From: Sambucus nigra
Taxonomy: Eukaryota > Streptophyta > Magnoliopsida > Dipsacales > Adoxaceae
Assembly: GCA_949130495.1 (NCBI GenBank)
Contig: OX422213.1
Span: forward strand, 52,710,284 to 52,774,283
Direction: 5' to 3'
Length of the DNA: 64,000 bases
Shown: one piece after another, positions 11,266-23,409 of the stretch
How the letters are laid out: each line of letters begins with the position of its first letter
How positions within the stretch are numbered: the first letter of the stretch is position 1
Translations under genes and position numbers: made by a program
Notes under the pieces: generated by a model
What the model saw: only the letters and a program-made list of their open reading frames with translations
What the model was told of the DNA's origin: nothing
Databases searched by the model: none

Positions 11266-14200
11266 TGACATCCCGCTTAAAATAATAACGGGTGGCCATC
11301 CCTATACTAAAATAAATCAGGAATCTCAAGTGGATCATTCTCAGCATTTACTAACGATACAAGATAAACATAGCTAACTACCCAATACTATAAAAAGAGG
11401 GTGCCAAAAAAAATAACATGCTATGCAATACCAAATCAACAACATAATAACTACCGAACATGCACATGATACAATAAAAGAGAATAATTATAGTATAATA
11501 GAAATACACAAAAGGAAATACCCGAATATGTTGTTGGGTCACAGACAATACAACACTGAGAAAAGAAACATAAAAATTCTGCAACCACTACACTTGGGTG
11601 TAAACCCGATATACAATCTGAATCCTAATCTAGATATACAAAAGATAGGAAACGACTATATCAACATACCGCAACAGTCCGCAACTGATACATCTCCACG
11701 AATACTGGGTAGAACGCATCAATGGCGTCCTTGTGTAGGAACACCTGAAATGATACAATTTATATAGCAAGAGGAAAATATAAACGGGCCAGATCCCGAG
11801 GTGTGAAAATATTTAGCAAGTGCATTAAAATGCATAATAATTATAAATGCACTATATCATGATTAAAGTGGAGTCGCACTCACCTGAAAATCGAACTCAC
11901 CTCTCAACTAGAGCGCGCACCTAAGCGTATGCACATGATCCTCAAAATAACTACCCAGCATCTTCTAGGGACAATTTAATCCAATGTACGCCCAAATCCA
12001 TACTCGCATGAACCTTCATCTAAAACATAACCATCAACATCCGATTCTCCCATAACTCAAATATGCGTCTATACTTATTTTAACTTATAACTATACCTAT
12101 ACATGTATCTCATACTAGAATTTAGCGGTTTCTAGTTATTAACGTACACGAGTTATTATCATCAAAATGGTAAGGACTAAACTTCTCCCAACTCTCAACA
12201 TTGCATTGCGTTTCGTGCGTGGGACGTCTCGCAAAGCGAAATCCAAACAAGGAACCACCCGATACACTACTCCATGACAATGTTGATTATCGAGATTCAT
12301 TATTCCCTCAATGCATGACACATATAACATCAACTACTTATTAAAAATATTACTCAAGTCTATTGTCATAAAACCTTGTTTCATTATACATATAAATCTT
12401 AGTACTAAGGACTAAACTTATCCCCACTCCCAACATTGCACTGCGTTTCGTGCATGGGATGTCTCATAAGGGAAATCCAAATAAGGAACCCCCCGATACA
12501 CTACTCCTTGACAATGTTGATCGTCGAGGTCCATTATGCCCTCGGTACCCCACACATAACTACAAATACATATGGGGAGCAATAATTTCTAATCACATAA
12601 ATAAGATAATGCTCCGAAACATTTAGGGTCTATAACATTACTCTAGTTATAAAGCACAATCATTCAATACCAAAAATTAAGTACACATAAAACACTTAGC
12701 GTACATATTAATATAAAAAATCCAATCACTTATGGATATACCAAATACTTCACAATGATATCATCTTCTAGGAATTACTCACTTTATCCCAGGTTACCAT
12801 ATATTGGATTATTATCACACCGCCATGGTAATAAAATAAATCAGAATGTATATGAAGCGGTCATAGTTCCTAACCGGAAAGTGAAAACAAATCATACCTA
12901 AGACTTCTCACCCCCAAATAAAATCACACAAATAATAATGGATGACTATTACTCGGGGACTATACACACCCTGCTCCTCAAGACATCAGCCTCACCCACA
13001 TTGCGTAACTTCCCATGATAGCACTCGAGGGTATGCTCACACAATAAATATACATATATCATTCACACTAGATTTATATATACAATAACATCGTATAAAT
13101 TCAAACCATCACACAAGGTATTTACATCACCCCATATAGGTATACATACTCTTTTATGCTCGTATGTATAAAAGGAGTACATTCATATATAAGTACATAA
13201 CTCTCGTTATACTAACCGTTGATACTCGTATACCTTCCGATTTTATATACACAATAGGGTCCCTCACTTGAAACTCATCCCTCACACCATTGAGTATGAA
13301 AAGTCTCTGAATTCAACAAACATTAAGGATACCCTATATATTCGAATACACACCGATCAACAACAATAATCTCCAAATGAAAATCTCGGCGCTTAGAGGA
13401 TTCCACACTAAATCGATACGATAACTCAAACTCGTACTCTCTCGCAATAACTCCATACAACCCCAATATTTCATCTAATTATGTACAAATTCTTCTCTCA
13501 TTTCTTAATGAGAGAGGCATTACACACTCAATTCCATTCTAAAATAAACCCAAAACATCTCCTCACCATCCTAAGGTCATCAATCCCCTGATATAATCAC
13601 CTAGCCCTCTTAAATACAATAACTAAGAAGGTTCATATATATAAATCCAAAGGAAAGAGGGTACAATTTAAAATCCCAAACATTGACCAAAAACAGAGGA
13701 TAAGTCGACCGACCCCTGACCCCCGATCGACCACGATTTCTAATTTTGCCTATAAAAGAAGGAAGTGGGGTTTTCCCTTGAGGCACGGTCGATTGGCCCC
13801 TGGCTGCGATCAACCATCCGTGGCAAGTACCTCAGCCAACCTCCATTTTGAAAGAACTCCAACATTCCAAAAACCTCAAAATACCTACTTCAAACCCCAA
13901 ATATTCAACCCAAACATGTTTATCACATTAATACAAATCAAATAGCTTAACCCCACTAATTTAGAACCTTAAATGCATATATACACACCTCGAAATCAAG
14001 ATTTACCCAAAATCTAGGTTCTAACATTTATAACCCGAAATCCATAAATTCATCCACAAATCATGAAATTAAAGATACACAAGAATTATTTAGCAAGTTT
14101 AATCACTTGCCTCAAAGTCGTAGAGTCTGAATCTCCCTCAAAATCGTGCAATAGCCGGGATCCCCAACCTTTTCTTCTCTTTCTCTTCTTCCTTTCCTTT

Positions 14201-14581
14201 CCTCTTCTCTCTCTCTCTCTCTCTCTCTAGGGATTTTTCAATCTCAAGGATGATATTGTTATCTCACGGAGGCTTAATAAGCCTTTTCTCCAAAATACCC
14301 AACTTTAAACGCTAATACACACTTTAAATGACTCAGGTTCTTTAATTCGAGTCAAACGAGCTTAAAATATTCTGGAACCCAAATAAGACTGAAGTACAGT
14401 CATTTTGACTATACCGACCCATTCGGGATCAACCTCACATTCAGAATCGCCATTCGAAATACTTTCTAACATCCTCAAATTTTGACCTCAATTGTCAATT
14501 TAATTATTCTCCAATTTAAATAAATATTTATTTCTCCCAAAAATAATTAAATTATCAGTCCAAAAATCATGGGGTATTACA
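11266..14581 (-). repeat. 5' LTR of element AB
   Basis: 3316 bp, partner of 5680-9016. It keeps both ~95-bp blocks (about 12180-12280 and 12420-12525), the palindrome cluster (13702-13812), the TATA box (13633-13646) and the U3 block at 14406-14428. A (CT)n run lies at about 14206-14229, replacing CTTTCTAG-type sequence of the other LTR. The plus-side end GGGGTATTACA at 14581 abuts a C run that leads into the satellite. Confidence 0.9.
13633..13812 (-). promoter_or_regulatory. LTR promoter of the AB 5' LTR: palindromes and TATA box
   Basis: AAGTCGACCGAC, CCCGATCGACCAC, ACGGTCGATTGGCC and TGCGATCAACC have centres at about 13706.5, 13728.5, 13790.5 and 13811.5 (spacings 22, 62, 21). Minus-strand TTTATATATATG lies at 13633-13646, 56 bp beyond the nearest palindrome. 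Compared with the other LTR, point changes weaken the palindromes while spacing holds. Confidence 0.6.
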
Positions 14582-17500
14582 GCCCCCCCCCCCTGTGGAA
14601 CGTTTTCAGGGCTAAGTGTGCATGTTTTCAAATTTGTGTCCTATCCTCAAAATTGGAGTCCTGCGACTGTGTGGCCGGTTACTATGTGTTATATTGGACA
14701 CACAGGAGGTGTTCGTGTCATCCACATTGGCATTTGGGGGGCGCTGGTGGTGCCTGCCACCTCACGGCACACTTTCAAGCGTAAGTGCTCCTATATTTCA
14801 AATTCGTGTCCTATCTTCAAATCAGGATTCCCACGACTGTGCGACCGGTTGATACATGTTATGTTGGAAGTACACGAGGTGTTTGTGCTGCTCGTGTTTC
14901 TATTTGGGGCTTGCCAGTGTTTCCCGTCCCTTGTGGCCCATTTTCAAGCCTAAGTATGACTGTATTCAAATTCGTGTCTTTTCCTAAATCAGGAGCCCCG
15001 TGACTTCCCGACTGATTACTACGATTTACGTTGGATTCTCGCGAGGTTTTTGTAACGCTCACAATTCCATTTAGGGGCCGCTGGTGGTCTCGAACCACTC
15101 GTTGTACGCTTTCAATCCTAAGTGTGCATGTATTGAAATTCGTGTATTATTATAAAACTAGGAGCATTGCGAGTGCAAGGTAGGTTACAATATGCTATGT
15201 TGGATGCGCACGAGGTGTTAGTTCTGCTCACGTTGCCATTTTGGGGGCCGCTGGTGGTATAGGCCCTCTCGCAGCACATTTTAAAGCCTAAGTGCCTATT
15301 TTCAAAAAAATTTCCTATCCTCAAATTAGGAGTCCCACAACAGGTTCGCGTTGGGGGTACCCACCCTCCCATGGAAATTTTTTAAACCTAAGTGTTCTTA
15401 TTTTCAAATTCGCGTCCTATCATCAAATCGAGAGTCCCGTAACTGCATGACCTATTGCTACGTGTTACAATGGACATGCATGACATGTTCATGCCACTCA
15501 CGGTGCTGTTTGGGGCCCATTGGTGTTTTCAAGTCTAAGTGTACATGTTCTAAAATTCGTGTCCTATCCTCAAGTCGGGAATCCCATAACTATGCAACCG
15601 GCTACTATGTGTTACGTTGGAAGTGCAAGAGGTGTTTGTTCCACTCGCGTTGTCATTGGGGGCTACTGGTGGTGCTCGCCCCCGAGGTAAATTTTAAAGC
15701 CTAAGTGTGCCTGTTTTCAAATTCACATCCTATTCTCAAACCAGGAATCTTGTGCCTATACAACCGGTTGCTACGTGTTATGTTGGATGCGCATAATTTT
15801 TTATGCCCCTCGTGTTGCTATTTGGGAACCGTTGGGGGTGCCAACCCCCCGCGACACTTTTTAAGCCCAAGTGTGCTTCTTTTCAAATTCATATGCTATC
15901 CTCAAATCGAATGTCCTGTAACTGCATTGCTAGTTCTACATTTTACGTTGGATCCGCACGAGGTGGTCATGCCACTCGCGGTGCCGGCAGCTGGTGGTGC
16001 CCCCCTGCGGCACGTTTTCAAGCCTAAGTGTGCCTATTTTCAAATTCATGTCATATCTTCAAATCGATATCACACAACTATGCGATCGTTACTACGTGTT
16101 ACATTGGACACGCACGAGGTGTTTGTGCCACTCCCTTTGTTGTTTGGAGGCCACTTGTGGTGCCCGCCCCCTCCTCGCAACACTTTTTCAAGCTTAAGTC
16201 TTCTTATATTGTAATTGTCATACTGTTATGAAATCGGGAGTCCCGCCACTCCTCAAACAATGGCTACATATTACGCTAGACACATGATATGTTCGTTCCA
16301 CTCGTGATGCCTTTTGGGGGCCACCGGTGGTCTCGACCTGCTCGCGACACATTTTCCAGCACATGTATTCAAATTTGTGTCCTATTCTCAAATAGGGAGT
16401 CTGGCAACTGCACTGATGGTTCCTACATGTTACGTTGGAAGTGCACGAGGGGTTTGTGTAATTTACAATGACATTTGGGGGGCTGCATGTGGTCTCAGCC
16501 CACTCGTAACACATTTTCAACCCTAAGTGTGCTTGTTTTCAAATTTGAGTCATATCCTCAAACCAGGAGTCCCGCAACTTCCTGGATGGTTGCTACATAT
16601 TACGTTGGATGCGGACGAGCGGTTTATACCACTCGTGTTGCCATTGGAAGGCTGCTGGAGGTGCTCTCACCCCGCGGCATATTTTCAAGTCTAAGTGTGT
16701 CTATTTTTAAATTTATTTCCTATCCTCAAGTCGAGAGTCACGTGACTGTGTGACCAATTTCTACGTGTTATGTTGGATGCGCCTGAGGTGTTCGTGCCCC
16801 TTACGGTGCCATTTTGGAGCTGCTTGTGCCCCCCGCATCACATTTTCAAGCCTAAGTGTGCCTGTGCTCAAATTCGTCTCCAATTATCAAACCGAGAGTC
16901 CCCCGACTGCGTATCCCGTTGCTACGTGTTACATTGGATGTCCACGAGGTTTTTGTTCTCGTATTTCTAATTGGAGGCCACTGGTGTTGCCCGATCCTCA
17001 TGGAAATTTTTCAAGCCTACGTGTGAATGTTTTCAAATTTGTGTCCTATCCTCAAACCGGGAGTCTCACAACTGCACGACCAGTTCTATGTGTTACTTTG
17101 GATGCACATGAGGTCTCGTGCAACTTGCGATGCCATTTGGCGATCGCTGGTGGTTCTCGCCCCCACACGACATATTTTTAAGCCTAAGTGTGATTGTTTT
17201 CAAATTCGTGTCCTATCCTCAAATTGAGAGTCTTCTGACTGCATAGCCGGTTGCTATGTGTTACGTTGGATACACACAAGATGTTCATTCCACCTTTATT
17301 GCCTATTGGGGGCCACTGGTGGCACTCGTTCCCCTGCCGCACGTTTTTAAGGATAAGTGTGCATGTTTTCAAGTTTGTGCCCTATCCTCAAACCAGGAGT
17401 CACGCGACTATGCAACCAGTTGCTACATGGTACGTTGGATGGGCACAAGGTGTTCATGCCACTTGGTATGCCTTTTGGGGGTTGCTGGTGGTCTCAGCCT

Positions 17501-17712
17501 GCTCTCAATAAGCTTTCAAGCATAAGTGCCCCAGTGTTCAAATTCAAGTTCTATTCTGAATTGGGAGTTCCGTGTCTACGCGACTAGTTGCTATGCATTA
17601 TGTTGGATGTGCACGAGATGTTCGTGTCACTTAAGGGGCCGTTTGGGGCCCGCTGGTGGTCTCGGCCTGCTCACAACACATTTTCTAGCCTAAGACTGCA
17701 TATTTTCAAATT
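14582..17712. repeat. ~168-bp satellite array, right part
   Basis: About 19 monomers. The AAGTG landmark falls at 14614, 14783, 14952, 15120, 15290, 15390, 15537, 15703, 15869, 16026, 16196, 16363, 16525, 16693, 16854, 17019, 17186, 17355, 17524 and 17692. Most steps are 165-170 bp. The 100-bp and 147-bp steps near 15290-15540 are deleted monomers. Because 168 is a multiple of three, chance open frames run across several monomers (for example 15705-16214). They change frame at each indel, so I do not call them genes. The array stops within a monomer at about 17712, against CACTA sequence. Confidence 0.9.
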
Positions 17713-17829
17713 CCCACTCACCTCGCATCTAGCGTGGCCTCTTCTATCAACGATACATTAAATAATTATTTTATCCGTGGCCCAAGTGGAAAATACTTCA
17801 AAACATTTTGTGTGACTTACAAGAACTTG

Positions 17830-18660
17830 AGGTATTTTACATCTTTGTCCTTTTCATTCTCACAAACCACATATATAGCTAACTGCATATAGGACATTCA
17901 TCCTTCCCTTCATGCTCATTGCGGTACAATATGCAACCGTACTTGCATGCTTGAATAGATTTGTATTTCAAACCCACTTTTAAAGCTCTTCTTCATGGTA
18001 GGATAATTGTCTGGTAAACGTGTTCCCCTTTGGGAGAATTTCTTTAACCCACTTAAGATTTTTGATTACACTTTTCCTAGACAATCCAAATTGACTCTCA
18101 AAATTATGCAAACCAATCATTGCATATAATACCAAATGATCTTCATCACAATCTTTATACAACGGTTCAGTTGCATCGGCTTTTAACCGTATGTATTCCC
18201 GATCTCCTGGTAATTCAACATCAAATTGTTCATTTACTTGGTCATAACACGCATGATCCGTATCTATAGGTTGGTAGTTTTGATGGTTGTAGAATCCATA
18301 AGCATCATCAATTTAGTCGGTCAATGGAAGATATGTTAGTGAGTCATGTACCACTTCCACTCATTGGGGTTCCTCTACGCAATCGGGTACCAAGAATTCT
18401 TCCGAAACATAAGGTATATTTTTTTCACCATGGTATGTCCATATTTTATAGTCTTCACAGATTCCCCCACTTTATTAAATGCAACTCATCGTCTTCCAAT
18501 GACTTATATTTTCCTTTCATACAATAGGTGCACGAACACAGAATCTTATCACTTTTAAGATTTTTGGAAGCGTATTTAATAAATTCTTGAACTCCCTTTA
18601 TATGATTATTTGTTATTCGATTAGTCCCTCCCATCCACTCTTTGTATTATGGAAAATCCA
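17830..18660 (-). pseudogene. TNP2-type CACTA transposase, N-terminal fragment
   Basis: TNP2 is the catalytic transposase of En/Spm elements. Reading down the minus strand from 18660: EWMGGTNRITNNHIKGVQEF and SDKILCSCTYCMKGKY match the transposon-associated N-terminal domain (Transpos_assoc). Then a stop-riddled linker, YDQVNEQFDVELPGD, LYKDCDEDHLVLYAMIGLHN, SVIKNLKWVKEILPKGNTFT, and finally QACKYGCILYRNEHEGKDEC followed by PIC, the typical zinc-like motif before the catalytic region. The catalytic part is absent: the gene ends at the satellite junction. At least two stops and a frameshift (near 18000-17960) break it. Confidence 0.8.
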
Positions 18661-18712
18661 CTTAATAATCTTCAAATTTCAGTCATGTGTTAATATGTTA
18701 AAACAAATTCAT

Positions 18713-18880
18713 GTTACATACAATAAATGAATAAGATTATAAAAATATTATTACAACTGAAACAAAAAAAATATATTACAACTAAAACAAAAACAATATT
18801 CTTACAAATGAAACAAAAATAATTCTTACAATTGAAAAAAAATATTACTACAACTAAAACAAAAGAAAATATTATTAGAA
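18713..18880. repeat. AT-rich tandem low-complexity repeat
   Basis: Five to six imperfect units of the type TTACAACTAAAACAAAAA, about 28-32 bp each, lie between the TNP2 fragment and the Transposase_24 C-terminal part of the older CACTA. Likely intergenic or intronic sequence of that element. Confidence 0.6.
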
Positions 18881-19019
18881 CTTGGCCAATCGATAAACTG
18901 GCCAAGTAATAAAAGAATCTGCATAATTCCTCAATTCCCTCCATTCCCCGCTGTCAACGTACATAGGTACATCATCGTAACCGTTGTATATTTCATCGAT
19001 CATTATTTAAGCCTCACCC

Positions 19020-19698
19020 TTCTACAAATCTCGATCGTGTACTGGAGCTTCGATAGCTACGTAGATGAGTGTTCACATGCTAACAATACTCCTATTGGCC
19101 ACGTCCCCAAAATAGTACCATTGGCCATAGTCACCATGAGTTATTGATGATGATCTAGGTCCTGTGACAGGCAGAAGCACATGGAAGGGGAATGTTGGAT
19201 GATGCACCATTTTGGAGGAGAATGTTGAAGGAGGCGACATTTAATAATAGAAACCTGAAGGGGTAGGATAAGGAAAAGCTTAACGAGGAGGGTGAAGGAA
19301 ACCTTGAGGAGGCATTAGGGGCCTAAAACCTTAAAAAAGAGTCACAAGTTTCCCAATTTGATTCGACAAGAATCCCAAGTTAATTTCAATCACCTGGACA
19401 TCCCCATTGGTGACCGAAGAAATATCATCCAAGAGAGGTGTGGTGTGTTTTAGTTTTTCTTGGTCGAGATACGATCCGTGATCGAAGAAAGCTCATCTAC
19501 GAGAGGTGTGGTGTGTTTTAATTTTGTTTTTAGCATATGTGATCCAACATCCCTCGTCCCCCCCCCCCCCCCCCCCTTTTTCCTTTCTAAAGGTCTGGGC
19601 CAGGGAATTATTTTTAAGGTCATCAAACGGGCTCAAACTTGACTGACTGGTGATGGCCTCTATTGATTCTAGAGTCTTATCCAAGTGCGGAGGGAATT
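19020..19698 (-). pseudogene. Transposase_24-like gene, C-terminal half (left of gypsy insertion)
   Basis: This appears to be the 3' half of the gene whose 5' half is at 28931-29744. From the insertion point: FPPHLDKTLESIEAITSQSS, SPFDDLKNNSLAQTF, then RKEKGG running into a 17-C homopolymer (19559-19576, plus strand) that shifts the frame. Beyond it come TYAKNKIKTHHTSR, DISSVTNGDVQVIEINLGFL, SNQIGKLVTLF and a proline-rich tail (MPPQGFLHPPR-like, with stops) that in CACTA proteins follows the coiled-coil part. The block KRTHHTSR/EISSIHE is duplicated: 19411-19464 and 19480-19524 share AGAGAGGTGTGGTGTGTTTTA-type sequence. Confidence 0.6.
19559..19576 (+). repeat. Poly-C homopolymer
   Basis: A run of about 17 C inside the former coding part of the older CACTA gene. 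It codes for a Gly run on the minus strand and disrupts the frame. The true length may differ, since sequencing of such runs is error-prone. Confidence 0.7.
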
Positions 19699-21998
19699 TT
19701 TCACACCCTAAACCCAATTCCATTCTAATCATTCATTTATATTATAATTAAATCATAATCTTCAGTCCGTTTGAAATGTAATTCATTTATTAATATTTTC
19801 ATGTGTAATGTATATAATAAATATAATACTATTATTTGTGTCATAACATAATCAACATCAGAGTCATGATTAGGCGGACATACAATACTATGAGTAATTA
19901 TGATTAAATATTACAATCATCAACTCAACTAATGAAAAATCAATATATACAATGTGAGTGTAGTAAAATCTTCAGTGTGACAAGGATAAAATCAAAATAC
20001 TTAAACCCCAGCTCATTCTAACGGTGCAACTCTTAAAATTTTCGAACATATGGTATCCTAGCTAATAGCATACAAACTTGAAAATCTTAAATTATAAACT
20101 GTAAGCATTAAGCTTAGTGAGGTACTCTTTCCCTGCAATGAGATAAAAGTACTATATATCAAATCTGTGGATATAAAATCCAAAAATCCTGCCCATTAAT
20201 AATAACCAAACCCGGATCATAAGACCCAAGTAATTCTTCCCATTGGCAATAATAAGTCTACCCATTGGAAATAATAAGTCTTCACATTCGTAATAATTTG
20301 TATGCCCATTGGCAATAATATGTTTTCCCATTGGTAATAATAAGTCTACCCATTGGCAGCAATAAGTTTGCCCATTGGCGATAATAAGCCTGCCCATTGG
20401 CAATAATAAGTATGCCCATTGGCAATAATAGGTCTGCCCATTGGCAATAATAAGTCTGCTCATTGAGATATATCCATATCATCATATCATTCATATATCT
20501 ATATATATGAAACAATCATAAGTGCAGTCACCTTGATAATTTAACAGGCTTTCCCTTTTCCTTTATCTGGCACTTGTTCATCTAGTTCTTCTTCCCTTTC
20601 TATCATTCTTAAAATATTAGTAACATCATAAGAATATCAACAATCCAAAGACTAACTTAAACGTAACTCAATTCATAAGCATCATACGATTCCAATCACA
20701 TCACTTACCATAGATGAAGTTTCATCTAAATTCATGTCAAGATAGTTAACATATCCAAATCATATACTAAACATGCTTTCATTTCTTATTGGTAATCCAA
20801 TGATTATCATATTAGGTTTCCAATAAAACTAACGAAACATCATTTTAGCTTCCTAGAGCAAATTATGCCCATTTTATCAATACATAGCAAATCTGCCTTA
20901 TAGGCTCATCCATCGTTCAGTCATCTTCCAGTGATTTCCATAATTTATCTACATCATAATTTTATATGATATTCCAACCAATCTCAATAAACATATTAAA
21001 TAATACGAAATTAAATTTTTATAATTTCTAGGGCTCATTTTCTATGTCAGGCCAAACATCGAACACATGGTATGCGCACTTACACTTTTGGGGTAGATTT
21101 TATACCCAAAGTTCCAACTTATGACCCAAGATTCATTTCTTTTTATTTTTACATAATATTCGGATATGTTATACATATATGAGTATATTTTCATTTCCAA
21201 TTGGAATTACTCAATTCCAGTAAGTATACAAAAAGATATAGAAGTTTGACTACACAAAGTTCCTAACCAAAGGAATTTTAAGGGTTTACACGTTCAATTT
21301 TTGTGTAAACTTCCATCTATTCATACATGTAAACCAAGGCATTAAATTTATATAAAAAATCAATGATTTATACTATTTTAATAAGTAGCACAATAAAAAT
21401 AACAAGATTTAGATACATAATTACTTTAAGGACTCTAATTTTTCTCCTCACTTTTTCTTCTTCGACTTCCCACTTCTCTTACTCTCAAGCTAAACTCTTT
21501 AATGTTTGAGTTTTGGACGAAGGAGGAGTTAATCTAAAGGTTGTAAAGTCGGACAAACTCACCTCCTTCTTTAACCAATCAAAATCCACCATTTGTTATA
21601 CTAATAAGACGAAATATCATTTAACGAACAGACAAATTTTCCCTTGCTTCGTAATTCTAGCATAACTTCTTTCTCGGACGTCCATCTAATACACCGTTTA
21701 TTGTGTTACAAATCTAACACATATATCTACAACTATCTAGTGTTTACCTTTAGTCAATTATTATTTTATAAGGGTCAAAACTAGTCTCCAACCTGAATAT
21801 TCCTGTCGAAACTTCAATTTTTTTTATTTGTAACTAATTCGATATTTGATGCTTTTTAAAGGTAGGATTAGACTAAACTTAATAACTTAACATCATATAT
21901 AATTATAACACATTACTCATATCAAATAACCTAAACATGATTTAAGCATAATTAATCATAATCATAATCATAATCATAATCATATTCGGGTTGTCATA
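19699..21998 (-). repeat. 3' LTR of the chromodomain gypsy element
   Basis: Plus-strand edges are CACACCCTAAACC (a decayed TGTAACACCCC) and GGGTTGTCATA. It contains the 22-bp CCAAT array (20236-20466) and TATA boxes at 20152-20160 and 20171-20181. Near its U3 start it has a (ATAATC)n run at about 21953-21984, absent from the partner LTR. Confidence 0.88.
20152..20466 (-). promoter_or_regulatory. Array of eleven CCAAT-bearing 22-bp units plus TATA boxes
   Basis: CATTGG (CCAATG on the transcribed minus strand) or its one-base variants start at 20241, 20263, 20284, 20307, 20329, 20351, 20373, 20395, 20417, 20439 and 20461: steps of 22 bp with one 21/23 pair. Most units read TGCCCATTGGCA, close to a palindrome, followed by ATAATAAGT. 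Minus-strand TATA-like GGATTTTATAT (20171-20181) and GATATATAG (20152-20160) lie 60-90 bp downstream. CCAAT is the binding pentamer of NF-Y, so an enhancer role is plausible but untested. Confidence 0.65.
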
Positions 21999-22035
21999 AT
22001 TATCCTCCCGTTAGGAAATTTCGTCCCCAATATTG
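21999..22035 (-). other. Polypurine tract of the chromodomain gypsy element
   Basis: Minus strand GGGGACGAAATTTCC followed by TAACGGGAGGATAATT directly before the 3' LTR. This is the canonical context in this group. Confidence 0.85.
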
Positions 22036-22039
22036 ACTT

Positions 22040-23330
22040 ACTTTGGTTGCTAGAATAAAAAAAATACGGATAACATATCTTCATGGTATCCTTGTTCTCC
22101 CATGTACCTTCTTACATGGAATGTCTTCTCTGCACAACTTTCACAGGTGGGATCACTTTGGATCTCAATATTTGTTCCTTCCTATCTGCGATAGCAAGTG
22201 GTTCTTCAACATAACTACAGTCTCCCTTAACTCAATTAGTTGTTCCACCAACACATGTACATACTTTCTTAACATAGAAACATGGAAAACATCATGTAAT
22301 CACGATAACTCTAGTGGTAATGCTAACTTTTAGGCAACTACCCTGACTTTTTCAAAAATTTTATAGGGTCCAATGTAGCGTGGACTTAACTTTCCTTTCT
22401 TTACAAACCTCGTAATTACTTTCCATGGCGATATTCGGAGAAATACATAATCCTCTTTCTGGAATTTCAAATCCTTTCGTCGTTTTTTCTGCATAACTTT
22501 TCTATCTGCTTTGAACTGTTCTCATTCTATCTTGGATAATCTTCACTTTTTAGTGGTGACCTCAATCAACTCTGGACCCTCTATTTTCATTTCCCCAACT
22601 TCATCCCAACATACAGGTGTACGACACCATTTATCGTACAATGCTTTGTATGGAGCCTTACCAATAGTAGAATGGAAACTATTATTATATGCTAATTCTA
22701 TCAAAGACAAATTCTCATCCCAATTACCTTTGAAATCAAGCACATGAGCTCTAAGCGTATCTTCAAAAATTTGTATTGTTCTTTCAAACTTCCCATCGAT
22801 CTGAGGACGAAAGGATGTACTAAACTTTAAGTTAGTACCCATAGCATACTACAAACTATCCCAAAATCTGGATGTAAAATTAGGGTCCCTATCTAAATTA
22901 ATAGAAACAAGTTCTCCATGCAATCAAATAATCTCATTAACATATAATATAGCATACCTATAAACTGTATACATAGTCTTGACTGCTAGAAAGTGAGCTT
23001 AGTTGGTCAACCTGTCCACTACTACCCAAATCAAATCTGACCCATTCTGAGATCGAGGAATCCCAACTACGAAATCCATTGTTACATGATCCCATTTCCA
23101 TTCTGATATTCACAAAGGTTGAAGCAAACCCTCAGGTTTATGATGTTCCACTTTCACTTGCTGACATATAAGGCATGTTGTAACAAAATCAGCCATTTCT
23201 TTCTTCATATTATACCACCAATAATGCTCCTTTAAATCCCATGTACATTTTAGTGCTACCGGGATGCATAACATAAATGGAATTATGAGCCTCATCTAAA
23301 ATTTTGTCTTTCAATCCATCCACATTAGGC
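22040..23330 (-). pseudogene. Integrase and chromodomain-like tail
   Basis: Integrase inserts the cDNA copy. On the minus strand: an H2C2-like zinc region with KEHYWWYNMKKEMADFVTTC, LICQQVKVEHHKPEGLLQPL (23295-23110); core pieces MDFVVGIP, WVVVDRLT and SINLDRDPNF carrying the first two acidic residues; then FRPQIDGKFERTIQIFEDTL with the expected Glu, SLIELAYNNSFHSTIG (22842-22543); the C-terminal GKLSPRYIGPY and HDVFHVSMLRKY; and a chromodomain-like end ADRKEQILRSKVIPPVKVV with RRHSM, a stop, then EGTWE. At least six stops and one frameshift lie across it, so it is not functional. The chromodomain in relatives is thought to guide insertion to heterochromatin. Confidence 0.85.
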
Positions 23331-23409
23331 ACACATTATCGCTCTTATACAATAAAGTCCCATCATTAGCAATACAAAAATCATCAGACTTACCACCTCT
23401 GACATCTTG

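Larger units (their letters stand above)
5680..14581 (-). mobile_element. Non-autonomous Ty3/gypsy element AB (Tekay-like), gag-only, 8.9 kb
   Basis: Two long direct repeats, 5680-9016 and 11266-14581, both begin TGACA and end TATTACA, and enclose only 2.25 kb. On the minus strand the order is 5' LTR (14581 to 11266), primer-binding site TGGTATCAGAGCATCAGG, gag, a non-coding stretch, polypurine tract and 3' LTR. No protease, reverse transcriptase or integrase is present, so mobility would have depended on another element. It sits inside the 168-bp satellite: satellite sequence lies directly on both sides, at a C-rich site where the target duplication is obscured by a C run. Clade assignment rests on the gag type and the AAGGGGGGAAGTC polypurine tract and is an inference. 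Confidence 0.9.

Noticed and set aside
11266..14581. tRNA gene near the LTR ends because of TGGTATCAGAGC
   Set aside because: This is the primer-binding site, complementary to the tRNA 3' end only. No cloverleaf or A/B boxes surround it.
15351..16214. Long consecutive open frames as a possible Cys-rich protein gene
   Set aside because: They are satellite monomers of length divisible by three. Frame changes with each indel and there is no start, promoter or domain.
19559..19576. Poly-Gly coding run as a real feature of the transposase-type protein
   Set aside because: It is a homopolymer expansion that throws the reading frame out. The intact relative has no such run.
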